From contig NZ_OZ026461.1 in assembly GCF_964019765.1 (NCBI RefSeq), positions 496,001 to 560,000 of the forward strand: a stretch of DNA of 64,000 nt, in the 5' to 3' direction. A program made the translations under genes and the position numbers. The DNA is from Spiroplasma endosymbiont of Panorpa germanica. GTDB taxonomy: Bacteria > Bacillota_I > Bacilli_A > Mycoplasmatales > Mycoplasmataceae. The notes under the pieces were generated by a model. That model searched no databases. It was not told the DNA's origin and saw nothing but the letters and a program-made list of their open reading frames with translations. The number at the start of each line of letters is the position of its first letter. The stretch's first letter is position 1. Shown piece by piece: positions 32,460 through 42,989 of this stretch.

Positions 32460-33383
32460 TTACCCATTTTTTATATATTTATTATCTTTATATGGAAGAA
32501 ACGAGAACGAATATAAAAAATCAATTAACAATAGTAACTTTAAAACATCGTTGTAACAGTGTTTTCTAATTTGTTTGATATCGTTATTTAAAGATTTATA
32601 TTTTTCTAAGCTAATCTTCTTATAACTATAGAACTCCAAAGCTTTACAAGAAAGTTGGTAAACATCCTTTTCCTCGTGAAAGTCATGATTATTTATGTCT
32701 TCAAAATAATCAAAAAATTTCTTTAAGCCCGGAATTGAAATCATATCTTCTCCACATCACCCTGGTTTTAGATATTTTTGAACGTGGAATTCAGACCCTT
32801 TGTTATTAAAATTGGAAAAAGCCAAAGCCTCTTCCAGTGGCTTATAGATATCAAATGAGTTGATATCTGGTAATGGTGATTTTGTACTAAAATTAAATAA
32901 ATCTATTTTCTTATTTTTAAATAAAGTATGGTATTTTGCAGCTCAATCTTGGATAATTTTATTGTCGTTAGTTCCTCCAGCAACAATCATTGTGCGGATT
33001 CTCTTCTTAATGCAATTGCTTAAAAAACTTTTAACCATCTTCTCGTATTGAGCTTCAAAATCATACCTGCTATCATTGTAACCTCTTTTTAAGGAAACTG
33101 ATTGAATCGCTTTCGTGTTATCTCTAGTAGTGATTTCTTTTAGATTACTTATAAATGAGTACTGAAAAACTACAACTACGTCTTTGCGATTCTCATTATA
33201 AAGTTTTTCATTATTTGGATCGTTTCGATCATGAGAATGGTTAAAAAATTCTGTATCAATTACAATAGCTGGGAACTTAATTTGATTCAAATATGAATTT
33301 AACTTAGGACGGTCAATTTTGAAAAATTGATGATTGTTTAAATAGAACATCCCCTCCTTGGGAGTTATACAATATTTCTTCAT
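32460..33383 (-). CDS. DnaQ-like 3'-5' exonuclease superfamily protein
   Basis: 307 residues with TGA-Trp codons. The exonuclease-type motifs are IVIDTEFFNHSHD (Exo I, DxE), MIVAGGTNDNKIIQDWA (Exo II-like) and RKHCYNDVLKLLLLIDFLY (Exo III, with Cys/Tyr ahead of Asp). They suggest a DEDD fold nuclease. The match is by eye and the family is unusual: the first 35 residues are MKKYCITPKEGMFYLNNHQ-like and not part of the fold. AGAGAG precedes the ATG. It may instead be an inactive relative. Confidence 0.55.
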
Positions 33384-33478
33384 GTTATCACTCTCTCTAA
33401 TTAAATAATATCAAATTAATGCTACTTTTTAAAAGTATTATGTTATAACATTTAAGTAAGGAAGTTTTGGAGATTTAA

Positions 33479-34330
33479 ATGAAAAAAACTAACAATGATA
33501 AGAATTTTGGAGAGTTTCTTAACGAAATTGGTATAACATGATTTAGGGATAATTTAGGGATAAAAATTGAAAAACTTAAAAAGGATTTTCTAGAATTAAC
33601 AAATGGAGAAAACAATGAAAATAATCCTTTAATTGATAATGCGAGTGCAATTATGATTAAACCTCAAGCGATCGATTCAGTATATAAAAAATTTCAGGAC
33701 GTATCACAAAGTTGAGATACTATACAAGATATTAAAAATTATACTATCAGCAATAACAATATCTTTGATTTGACAAAAATATTTTCAGAGCAAAACTCAA
33801 TCAACAATAGTGACCTGATTAGCGAAATGATTGATGGAGATTTGGATATAAGTGAAGTGATAGTTAAAGTTCAAATTGAAACTATCATAAAAATGTTATC
33901 AAATAGCTTAGACTTAATTGATGATATTTTGAGCAAATTAGGCCCAAATACCCAACTAAAAGAAATTGACACTGAAGACTTGGAATATGTCTTAGATGTA
34001 AGCATCAAAAAATCAATAGATAATTTTGAGAAATGAATTGAGATGAACTATCGTGAATTTGAAAATTTCAAGGAAGAGTTTTTGATTTTAAAAGATGAGA
34101 AAGTCACTTTGGAAAAAAGACTTGAAAAAGCTGATGTAATTAGCCTCTTCTTTAAACAGTTCAAAAGCAAAGAAATCGCTAAAGATATCGAAGAAATTGA
34201 TCTAAATAATGATCAAGGATTTACTAAAAATACCGCTGAGAAGTTCATTAATTTCACCAATGGAGCTCAAATAGTTGGAGACATTAAAAGCAGAATAAAA
34301 ATAGCTATTTTAATCAAAAATAAATTTTAG
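33479..34330 (+). CDS. Unknown helical protein
   Basis: 283 residues with TGA-Trp codons near residues 20, 79 and 186. No signal peptide or membrane segment. It is almost entirely helical, with coiled-coil character in the C-terminal half (KDEKVTLEKRLEKADVI). A GGAG site lies about 8 bases before the ATG. It begins a short plus-strand transcript with pncA, which starts 14 bases after its stop. I do not recognise it. Confidence 0.68.
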
Positions 34331-34344
34331 AAAGAGAAATTAAA

Positions 34345-34842
34345 ATGAAAAAAGCCTTACTAATAGTAGATTACCAATTTGATTTTGTAAATCCAAAAGG
34401 GAGTCTTTATGTTAAAAATGCAGAAAAACTAGCAGATTATATAAATCAACTGATAAATAGTTTTAAAGCAGATAATCAATTTGTTTTTGCCTCAAAAGAT
34501 TGACACCCAGAAAATCACTATTCATTTGAAAAATGAGGAAAACATTGTCAAAAAAATACAAATGGTGCAGAACTTTGCATTCCAACTAAAGATATCGACT
34601 TTACAATTTTAAAAGGACAAAATCAAGATGCAGAAAGTTATAGCGCCTTCTTTGATGAAAAAGGAAATAGCAATGGACTTGATGAAAAAATGAAAGAGTT
34701 AGAGATTGCTGAAATTATAGTAGTTGGAGTTGCCACTGATATTTGTGTAGCTAAAACTGTCGGTGATGCCATAAAATTAGGCTATAAAACCACTTTAGAC
34801 TTACAAGGTTGTGCTGGTTTTAGTGATAAAATAACTTTTTAG
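34345..34842 (+). CDS. pncA: Nicotinamidase / isochorismatase-family amidohydrolase
   Basis: 165 residues. Motifs are LLIVDYQFDF (catalytic Asp), KDWHPENHYSF (metal-binding D-x-H...H, with TGA for Trp), Lys of the triad region (ILKGQN), and VVGVATDICVAKTV (nucleophile Cys). The enzyme deamidates nicotinamide to nicotinic acid for NAD salvage. This is short for PncA (180-210). It is read only with TGA-Trp codons near residues 53, 63. Confidence 0.85.
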
Positions 34843-34845
34843 TAA

Positions 34846-34878
34846 TTAAAAAGAATCCATTATTTGGATTCTTTTTTT
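34846..34878. terminator. Bidirectional terminator between pncA and arcC
   Basis: Stem AAAAAGAATCCA/TGGATTCTTTTT with a 5-base loop and T run. It serves convergent pncA and arcC. Confidence 0.75.
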
Positions 34879-35809
34879 ATATCTTAATTTTAGTTCCTGA
34901 TTTTCCGGCTAAAACTTCTTTAACTTTTTCTAAACTACCAATGATGGCTAGATTATTTTTACCCTTTTCTGCAAAACTAATAGCTGCCTCAACTTTAGGC
35001 AACATACTACCTGGAGCAAACTGGTTATCCTTAATATGTTCAAGTAATTCATCTTTTGTTACTTCGCTTAAAGCTTTTTGTTCAGGTTTTTTATAATTGA
35101 TCATAATACTTTCAACGGCAGTTAATATTATTAATTGATCGGCTTCAATAATTTCAGCAACCTTAGCAGCAGCAAAATCTTTATCGATTACAGCTGCAAT
35201 ACCAATTAAATCTTCCCCTTGTTTAAAGACAGGGATTCCTCCGCCTCCGGCAACAATAGGAACAATACCGCTTTCAATCATTGATATAATAATATTTTTC
35301 TCAATGATATCAATTGGTTTAGGTGAAGCAATCACCCTTCTTCAACCCCTACCTGAATCCTCTTTAATAGACCAGTTATTTTTTCTGGCTAAATCTTTTG
35401 CAGTATTTGCATCATAGAAAGAACCAATGGGTTTGGTTGCGTTACTAAAAGCTTGATCATTTTTATCAACAACTGTTTGAGTAATTAAACTACCAACTTC
35501 TTTGTTGATTTTCATTTTATTAAGCTCGTTTTTTAGAGCTTGTTGTAAATGATAACCAATGTAACCTTGACTCATGCTTCCGCATTCAGGAAAATCAACA
35601 ATTGGTGATTTAGCATCGCTTTTATGAGCTAAATCAAAACCTAAATTAATCATTCCAACTTGAGGACCGTTTCCATGAACGATAACAAGTTGATTGCCTG
35701 AAGCAATAATGTTCGCTAAATGCTTAGCTGTATTTTTAACTATTTGTTTTTGCTCATCAGGACTATCACCAAGTGCGTTTCCTCCGATTGCTACAACAAT
35801 TTTACTCAT
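34877..35809 (-). CDS. arcC: Carbamate kinase
   Basis: 310 residues. VVAIGGNALG, LVIVHGNGPQVGMI, PECGSMSQGYIGYHLQQAL, VIASPKP and VPIVAGGGGIPV are ArcC motifs, as is AVIDKDFAAAKVAEII. It makes ATP from carbamoyl phosphate in the last step of the arginine deiminase pathway. A TGA-Trp follows EDSGRG. It is the last gene of the arc operon, with AAAGGAG before its ATG. Confidence 0.95.
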
Positions 35810-35829
35810 ATGAAAATGTCTCCTTTATT

Positions 35830-35861
35830 AAAAATATCACACACAGTAGTGTGTGATATTT
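35830..35861 (-). other. Perfect hairpin between the antiporter gene and arcC
   Basis: Inverted repeat AAATATCACACA.../...TGTGTGATATTT with a small loop lies in the gap between the antiporter stop and arcC. A T run follows on the minus strand but is short. It may set arcC mRNA level by termination or processing. Confidence 0.55.
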
Positions 35862-35869
35862 AATTTATT

Positions 35870-37456
35870 CTAAAATATTGGTGAAGGTAATAATGTACCT
35901 AACGATAATAATACAATTGAAATTAATACAGTTCCTAGAATGTAAATTCATGCACCTTTAAATAGTTTTGAGTATTCTATTTTAGCAATTCCTAATGCTC
36001 CCATTACAACTCCTGAAGTTGGAGTAAATAAATTTAAAGTTCCAGAAGCAAACGAGAATGCAGTGATCGAACCACTAGCAGCTGATGCACTAATTCCTCC
36101 AGCTACTGGTCCTCATAGAGGGAATATTGCAGTTGCAAATCCAGATGTTGATGGAATCAAGAATGATAATGGTAAGAATATAAGGAATGAAACTATAACA
36201 AAAGGAAGTGTTCCAAGTCCACCAAGTCCACTTGAAAGTCCTGTAATAATTAAAGTTTGAATACCACTTGAGCTCATAATGAAACCAAGTCCAGCAGCAA
36301 CAGCGATAACTAAACAAACTCCTAACATATCTCTACTTCCGGCAATGAAACCGTCAACATAATCTTCTTCGCCTTTTCAATCAATCAAAGCAACAATTAA
36401 AGAACTGATTATGAAGAAACAAGCAACTTCTGCAAGTCCACCTTCTCCAAATCCTGGAATTAATCCAGATAAGAAGAATACGTATTTGTTAAATCATTCT
36501 CCTGCTTCAGCAGCTCCGGTCCCACCAATAATGCTATCTCAACCAACTAGGTATAAAATCATAATCAAGAATGTGATCAAGAAAACTACAAGTGTTCCTA
36601 TTCTTTTTTTAGTGAAATTCACTTCCTCAACTGATTCACCAAGGAAGAAAATTTTATCTTTTTCTGCAGTTTCAAAAACTACAGATTTTTGTGGATTATT
36701 TTTTACACGATTAGCATATCACATAATAAATCCTATTGTGAATAATGTGAAAATAACTCAACTGATTCAACGGAATGCCATTCCTGTACTAGTTGTTATA
36801 TTTTCTAGTCCTGAAGATTCAACAGCTAGACCGATTAGGAATGGGTTAACAGTTGATGCAACCACCCCTGTTCCAGCTCCAAATAAAACAATCATTAGAG
36901 CTGTAAAACTATCAAATCCTGCTGCAATCATTAAAGGAATAACAATCATATAAAATCCTAATGTTTCTTCGGCCATACCATAAGTTGAACCACAGAAACT
37001 AAAGAAAGTAACTAATACTGGGATTACTCAAATTGCGTTTTTCCCTAATTTTCTAGTTATTGATTGGGTAAAAGCTTCTAAAGCTTTTGTTTTCATAATT
37101 ATACTTAAGAATCCTCCCAAACAGATTATGAAAATATTAATTTCAGCCTTGTCAACAAACCCTTTGGTCATTGCCAAGAAAATATCTAATATACCGGTTC
37201 CTTTTACAGTTTGACTTACTGTTTCTCATTCATTTGGAATTGGATTACCCGAACCGTCAGATTCTCATGCGATGGGTCTTCTTAAATTATAAGTTCACCC
37301 AGATAGACTACCAATTCACGTAAATATAACAACAACAAATATTATGAAAAACAATATCGTAAACGACGTGGGCATTTTAAATTTCTTTTTTTTACCCGAT
37401 CTGGAATTTGAACTTGTTTCAAATTGTCCAGAACTTTTCTTTTCTTTTTTTGTCAT
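35870..37456 (-). CDS. YfcC-family transporter, likely arginine/ornithine antiporter
   Basis: 528 residues, about 12 membrane segments, readable only with many TGA-Trp codons. The motif-rich core GGFLSIIMKTKALEAF, FSFCGSTYGMAEETLGFY, FGAGTGVVASTVNPF and FLIPSTSGFATAIFPL belongs to the YfcC/C4-dicarboxylate anaerobic carrier superfamily. Members inside arcA-argF-arcC operons are taken to exchange arginine and ornithine. The exchange role here is inferred from the operon, not from a substrate motif. ATG 37456 follows AAAGG. Confidence 0.85.
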
Positions 37457-37539
37457 AAAAAACCTTTCTATCTTAAATAGATATAATGTTTATTTTAAAC
37501 AATAATCATTTAAATTAATAGTTTTTTACTATTTTTTTG

Positions 37540-38535
37540 TTAATTTCCAATCATTGCAACCATTACAGCTTTTATTGAATGAACACGGTTTTCAGCTTCT
37601 TCGAAAACAACTGAATTTTTTGAACGGAACACTTCATCAGTTACTTCCATCTCTTTTAAACCAAATTTTTTGTTAATATCTATCCCTACTTCAGTATTTA
37701 GGTCATGGAAGGCAGGCAAACAGTGCATAAATAATGCATCAGATTTAGCTTGTTTCAATAAATCCATATTTACTTGGTAAGGTTTTAGTTCTTTAACTCT
37801 TGATTCTCAAACTTCTGCAGGTTCTCCCATTGAAACTCAAACATCAGTATATAGAACATCAGCATCTTTTGCTGCAGCTTTTGGATCTTCGTTAAATTCA
37901 ATTTTAGCTCCAGTTTCTTTTGCGATTGCTTGACACTCTTTTACTAAGCTATCTTCGGGTCAATATTTTTTAGGAGCAGCTGCCACAAAATGCATACCCA
38001 TTTTAGCGGCCCCGATCATCAATGAATTTCCCATGTTATTTTTGGCATCACCAAAGTAAACTAATTTTTTACCTTTTAATTCTCCGCGTTCTTCAATGAT
38101 TGTCATAAAGTCGGCTAGAATTTGGGTTGGGTGATATTTATCGGTTAAACCGTTAAATACTGGAACGCCTGAATGATTTATCAGAATTTCAACATCTTCT
38201 TGTTTGTAACCTCTAAATTCAATTCCATCATACATTCTACCAAGAACTTTGGCAGTATCTTCAACAGATTCTTTTTTACCCATTTGCGAACCACTAGGTC
38301 CTAAATACGTAACTCTAGCCCCTTGATCTAATGCAGCTACTTCAAACGCACATCTTGTTCTTGTTGAGTCTTTTTGAAATAACAGACAAATGTTTTTACC
38401 AACTAATTTTGGAATTTCATTTCCTGCGTATTTAGCTCTTTTTAAATCTCTTGCTAAATCCAATAAATATCTAATTTCTCTTGGTGAGAAATCTAGTAAA
38501 GTTCTAAGACTTTTTCCTCTTAAATTTAAGGCCAT
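37540..38535 (-). CDS. argF: Ornithine carbamoyltransferase, catabolic
   Basis: 331 residues. [46 protein letters not shown] and the C-terminal [18 protein letters not shown] match OTCases. In this operon it runs in the phosphorolytic direction, splitting citrulline to ornithine and carbamoyl phosphate. No other arginine-synthesis gene is seen. Residues for carbamoyl phosphate binding (STRTR) and ornithine binding are intact. Confidence 0.94.
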
Positions 38536-38563
38536 ATTTTTTCTTTCTCCAAACTAATAATTT

Positions 38564-39751
38564 CTATTTTAAATCTTCTCTTACTAAAGGCATTGTCATA
38601 CAACGAGGACCACCTCTACCACGAGAAAGTTCGCTACTTGGAGTTACAATTACTTCAACCCCAGCCTTTTTTAGTAAGTCAATTGTTACTCAATTTCTTT
38701 CATAAGCAATTACTTTACCTGGAGCAATTGTTATAACATTTGTTCCATCATTTCATTGTTCTCTTCCTGCAGCAATTTCATCTGAACCACCACATTTGAT
38801 TAGTTGAACTTCTTTTCCAACTATTGAACTTAAAAATTCAATTAAAGGTTTCTTAATTTCTGTTTTTCCTTCTTTTGTTATTTCAAATATTTTAAATTCA
38901 CTAATTGCATCGAAAATTAATGGATGCACAATAAATTTATCAAAATCAATATTTGTGAAAACTGTATCTAGGTGCATGTAGCTTCTAGTTTTTGGTAAAT
39001 CTAATACTATAATTTTTTTAAATGTTTCTTCTCCTTTGAACAAGTTCTCGGCAAGTTTATCAACCGCTTGGTGACTTGTTCTTTGAGAAACTCCAATTAT
39101 TAAAGTTTCCTTATTCAATACCAAGATGTCACCACCTTCGATAAAGTCTTTATATTCTCTTTGATAAACTTTTTCTACATTATTTTTATAATCTTTGTGA
39201 TTATCAAAAACAAAGTCTGGAAAAAGAGTTTCACGATTTCTTGTTTCACTTCACATTTTGTGAATTGTAACTTTATTACCAACTGATGCAAATGGATCTC
39301 TTTGGAATAAAACGTTTGGTAATGGATCGGCTATAAATGGATATTCTGTTTTATCTTTTTCATCCAATTCTATTTTTTTAGTTCCACCAATCATTTGTCT
39401 TACCATGTCGATATTTGACATTTTTGATAAAAAGTCTTTAAAATCTTTAGCGTATTCTTTTTTAACTTTTGCTTCTTCAATAAATTTGTTAATAAAACCA
39501 TCTCTTAAATCTGGGTTTTGGTCAAGTGTTTCTGCCACTAAATTCTCTATATATTTAACAACAACACCATTTTCTGTTAGCAACTTGGTAAACCTATCAT
39601 GTTCAAATTGTGCTACTTTTAAGAATGGTATGTCATCAAATAATAAACGATCCAGTAAATCTGGTGTTAAGTTTTCTAGTTCATTTCCTGGACGGTGTAC
39701 TAAAACTTCTTTTAATTTTCCTATTTCAGAAAATACATTAATTTTGCTCAT
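38564..39751 (-). CDS. arcA: Arginine deiminase
   Basis: 395 residues. Guanidine-group motifs [30 protein letters not shown] (catalytic His) and the C-terminal [13 protein letters not shown] with nucleophile Cys384. ADI hydrolyses arginine to citrulline and ammonia. Two TGA-Trp codons join the parts. Its ATG follows GGAGGA. It is the first gene of the operon. Confidence 0.95.
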
Positions 39752-39819
39752 ATTGACAAATCCTCCTTCATGTTTTTTACTACTACTCTAGGAACCACCC
39801 CCAAATTCAACTCACCCCT

Positions 39820-39847
39820 ATTATCACACTTTAAAAATAAAAATCAA
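39820..39847 (-). promoter_or_regulatory. Promoter of the arc operon
   Basis: TTGATT (39842-39847), a 16-base spacer ending in TGT, and GATAAT (39820-39825), giving a leader of about 60 bases before arcA. The leader is unusually rich in G. Confidence 0.5.
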
Positions 39848-39872
39848 TACTTTTTAGAAATATTACCAGATA

Positions 39873-40829
39873 TTATTCTTTCTTTTGGTGAAAATTATTT
39901 TTAAATAAAACCGTTAATCCCGAATCAGTCAACATCCGACCTTTTGATGTTCTTTTAATTAGATTTTGAATAAGTAATGGTGGCTCAATAACTGATAAAA
40001 TGACAGAAATCGGAGTTGAAGCAATGTGTGAAATTGTTTCAATTCCGATCGGTTGATATTCTTTTAAAATAAGTAGATAATTTATGTCTATATCAGTTAA
40101 TCCATAATCATAGATATTCATTTTAGCCAAAATATTTTTTAAGCGTTCTTCGGTTATTACCTCATTTTCTTCATAAATTATATAGTCATAGATACGCTTT
40201 AAAATATTAATAGCAACTCTTGGAACTTGTTTACAATGATTAGCTAGAAAAACTGCTAGTTTATCGGTTAATTTTAATCCGATTTTTTCACTAGCATTAA
40301 GAATTATTTGGCTTATTTCAATTACATTATAATTTTTTAAATGTAAATTTATCGCAAATCGATTTGAAAAAGGAAAAGGCAATTTATTTAATTCTGTGGT
40401 TGCCACGATTATTGTGATATCAGGTATTTTTAAATTTATAACCTTTGAGTTATAATCCTTACCAATTATTACACTCAATTTATTTTCTTCTAAAACGGGA
40501 TAAAGTATTTCTAGAACTTCTTTAGTAACGGCATGAATTTCATCGATAAAAAGAATTTCTTTTTCTTTAATAGAAGTTAATGTTGATATAAGATCACTTG
40601 GTTTTTGCAAACTTGGTCCATTTAAAATATGAATTTTTTGTCCCATAACTTTTGATATAAGATAAGCTAACGAAGTTTTCCCCATTCCACTCGGACCATG
40701 AATTAAAATATTATCCAGTGACTTACCTTGAATTTTAGCAGAACTTACATAAACTTTTAAATTATTAATAATATTTTCTTGACCAAAATATTCCTTTCAA
40801 TTTCTGGGTCTAAAAGCTTGACTGCTCAT
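39873..40829 (-). CDS. ruvB: Holliday junction ATP-dependent DNA helicase RuvB
   Basis: 318 residues, slightly short. FRPRNWKEYFGQENI at the N-terminus, Walker A GPSGMGKTSLAYL, Walker B ILFIDEIHAV, sensor VATTELNKLPFPFSNRF, and the winged helix GIETISHIAS...EPPLLIQNLIKRTSKGRMLT are RuvB features. The ATG overlaps the ruvA end by 20 bases. It branch-migrates Holliday junctions with RuvA. Confidence 0.95.
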
Positions 40830-41385
40830 TTTCAACCACTCTTCCTAAAACTTTTTGAAACATTTCTTCAATTTTTAAATTGTTATCAATTTTACTGACT
40901 GCTTGATAAATTCTTTTTTGGTTATATCCAAGCTTTTGCAAACTTTCAATAACACTTAGTTGCTTAGAGTTATAAGTAATTTTAAAGTAAACCTTTTGTA
41001 ACTCGTTAATAATAACCTTTGCGGTAAAAGAACCAATATTTTTCAAATCTTCAAGTTTCTCGTATTCATTATTTCTAACAATTTCTAAAAAATCCTCATA
41101 TCTAAAATTCTTCATTATTAGTTTGGCGGTTTTGGTTCCAACAGTTTTGATTTTATTAAGCTCTAAAAAGAGGCTTTGACTTTGCTCGTTTCTGAAACAA
41201 TAAATAAATGATTCAAAATCTGATTTTACTTCAGCTAAATAAACCCTGTCTTTTGGATGATCCTGGTTAAAATCTTCGTCACCTAAAACCTTAAAATGAT
41301 TAAATTTATATCCGATATTTTGTTCTGTTTGAATTATTAGATATTTTCTTGTTATTTCTTGAATTTTACCAATTACATAATGCAT
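40810..41385 (-). CDS. ruvA: Holliday junction DNA helicase subunit RuvA
   Basis: 191 residues from ATG 41385 (MHYVIGKIQE), chosen because GGGGAA lies about 9 bases upstream; ATG 41400 has no site. OB fold, then two HhH motifs (NKIKTVGTKTAKLIM, LKNIGSFTAKVIINELQK) and a C-terminal RuvB-binding helix (LQKLGYNQKRIYQAVSKI). It is divergent in sequence from model RuvA but complete. Confidence 0.9.
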   Translation of the reverse strand: MHYVIGKIQEITRKYLIIQTEQNIGYKFNHFKVLGDEDFNQDHPKDRVYLAEVKSDFESFIYCFRNEQSQSLFLELNKIKTVGTKTAKLIMKNFRYEDFLEIVRNNEYEKLEDLKNIGSFTAKVIINELQKVYFKITYNSKQLSVIESLQKLGYNQKRIYQAVSKIDNNLKIEEMFQKVLGRVVENEQSSF

Positions 41386-41437
41386 AAAAATGTTCCCCAA
41401 ATGCTAATCGGGATATTTTTCAGAATATTAACCTTAA

Positions 41438-41468
41438 AAATAAAAAAAATTTGGACTAGCCAAATTTG
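41438..41468 (-). terminator. Terminator of rpsU
   Basis: Minus-strand stem AAATTTGG/CCAAATTT with loop CTAGT, overlapping the rpsU stop, followed by a run of T. Confidence 0.75.
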
Positions 41469-41620
41469 CGGTTTTGTTTTTGTTTGTAAATACGTTTTTC
41501 TTTTTTACTTAAGTGATATTCGCGTTTACGAGCTTCTGCTTTATTTGCTGAAGCAACTTTTTGAAAACGTTTTAATGCTTTTTCGATTGGTTCACCTTCG
41601 TGTAAAGTAACACTAGCCAT
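41456..41620 (-). CDS. rpsU: 30S ribosomal protein S21
   Basis: 54 residues, MASVTLHEGEPIEKALKRFQ then NKAEARKREYHLSKKEKR, the S21 pattern including the basic helix. S21 joins the 30S platform near the anti-Shine-Dalgarno region. It starts at ATG 41620 with GGAG upstream. Confidence 0.93.
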   Translation of the reverse strand: MASVTLHEGEPIEKALKRFQKVASANKAEARKREYHLSKKEKRIYKQKQNRKFG

Positions 41621-41644
41621 CTTTTTCAACTCCAATTCATTTAA

Positions 41645-41673
41645 ATTTTATAAAATTTCAACAAATATTTCAA
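41645..41673 (-). promoter_or_regulatory. Promoter of rpsU
   Basis: Minus strand TTGAAA (41668-41673), 17-base spacer, TAAAAT (41645-41650). Confidence 0.55.
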
Positions 41674-41774
41674 CTAAAAACTTGATAAAGTTTAAAAAAG
41701 TTTATCTTTATCGCATCATTTTAACAATTTTAACACTAATTTTAGTAAAATTAAACTTAGAACGAGGTATTTTC

Positions 41775-42947
41775 ATGAAAAAAATCAATTTAATTGTAAC
41801 TGGTGGGATCGGTGCTAGCAAGAGTTATGAGTTGTATCTCTTACTAAAGAAAAAATACGATGTAAGTGTAATGTTATCGAAAAACGCGAAATATTTTGTT
41901 GATTTTAAAGATACCCCTATTCATAGTGATATTTTTCAAAAAGATTTTTATGATCCTCACAGTACTGGTGAACATATTGCTAAAACTTATGAATCAGACT
42001 TTAATATCGTCTATCCTGCAACCTATAACTTTATTGGTAAAATAGCATCAGGGATTTGTGATGATTTACCATCTTTAATTTTTGCAGCAAGTAGTTCGCA
42101 TAGTTGGTTATTCCCAAGCATGAATTCAAGAATGTATTTGAACCCCATCTTCGAAAGAAATAAAGACCTACTTAAAGCTGATAATAAAATTCATTGAATT
42201 GAGCCAAAGACCGGAAGATTAGCCAGTGGTGAAATCGGAATCGGAAGATCATTAGAACCCAAAGAAGCTTTTGAAATTATTGAATCTTATAATAATAAGT
42301 ACTTAAAATTAAGGAATAAAAAAGTTCTAATTAATTTTGGTCGCACTCGAACTTATCTTGATAAAATCCGCTATTTAACTAATGAAAGTTCTGGTCAAAT
42401 GGGATTGGAAATATTAAATGTATTAAAAGAATTTTCAGTTCCAACACAAGCAATAGTTGGTGATTGCGACTTTGACATCAAAAGCATTTCTAATTTGAAG
42501 AGAGTCAAAACTAATCAAGAAATGCTAGAAGCTATGGTTGATAATTTTTCTCAATCACAAATAGTTATTTGTGCTGCCGCCTTAAATGATTTTGAGTTTT
42601 CAAATTATTATGATAAAAAATTAGATAAGCGAAGCATTGATATTCAAAACTATAAAATTGATTTAAAAGAGAGTGTTGATGTATTAAGAGAGCTTGGCAA
42701 GATTAAAACGAATCAAATTCTGGTTGGCTTTTCACTAGCAAACGATTTTGATCTGCAAAAATCTTGAATTAAAATGGCTGAAAAAAATCTGGACATCCTA
42801 ATTTTAAATCTAACTTCAGCTATGAGCAATAATCAAACAGAGATTAAAATACTAATTTCTAAATCTAAAAAAGTTATTAATTTTTTACCAAAATCAAAAG
42901 CCGAGACTTCTTTAGATATTTTGAATATAATAGAGGATTATATTTAA
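41775..42947 (+). CDS. coaBC: Phosphopantothenoylcysteine synthetase/decarboxylase
   Basis: 390 residues. The flavoprotein decarboxylase half has LIVTGGIGASKSYELY and the signature FPSMNSRMYLNP (PxMNxxM). The synthetase half starts near KVLINFGRTRTYLDKIRYLTN and has AAALNDFEF and KTNQILVGFSLAND. CoaBC adds cysteine to 4'-phosphopantothenate and then decarboxylates. ATG 41775 follows CGAGG; an in-frame ATG at 41682 adds an unlikely hydrophobic leader. TGA-Trp codons are present. Confidence 0.88.
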
Positions 42948-42949
42948 CT

Positions 42950-42989
42950 GAAGAACTTAAGTTAATTTTCTTAACTTAAGTTCTTTTTT
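42950..42989. terminator. Bidirectional terminator between coaBC and the PTS gene
   Basis: Stem AAGAACTTAAGTTAA/TTAACTTAAGTTCTT with a short loop and T run. It overlaps the PTS gene stop. Confidence 0.8.

Noticed and set aside
36063-36953. Long plus-strand frames opposite the antiporter gene (36063-36260, 36411-36953)
   Set aside because: Proline-rich low-complexity translations are typical of the antisense strand of a hydrophobic membrane gene; the minus-strand frame explains the DNA.
41359-41610. Plus-strand 83-codon frame between ruvA and coaBC
   Set aside because: It lies opposite rpsU (54 codons, minus strand), which fits the S21 family and has its own signals.
41682-41774. Upstream in-frame ATG extending coaBC by 31 residues
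   Set aside because: The extension is a hydrophobic leader not present in CoaBC, and ATG 41775 has a ribosome binding site.
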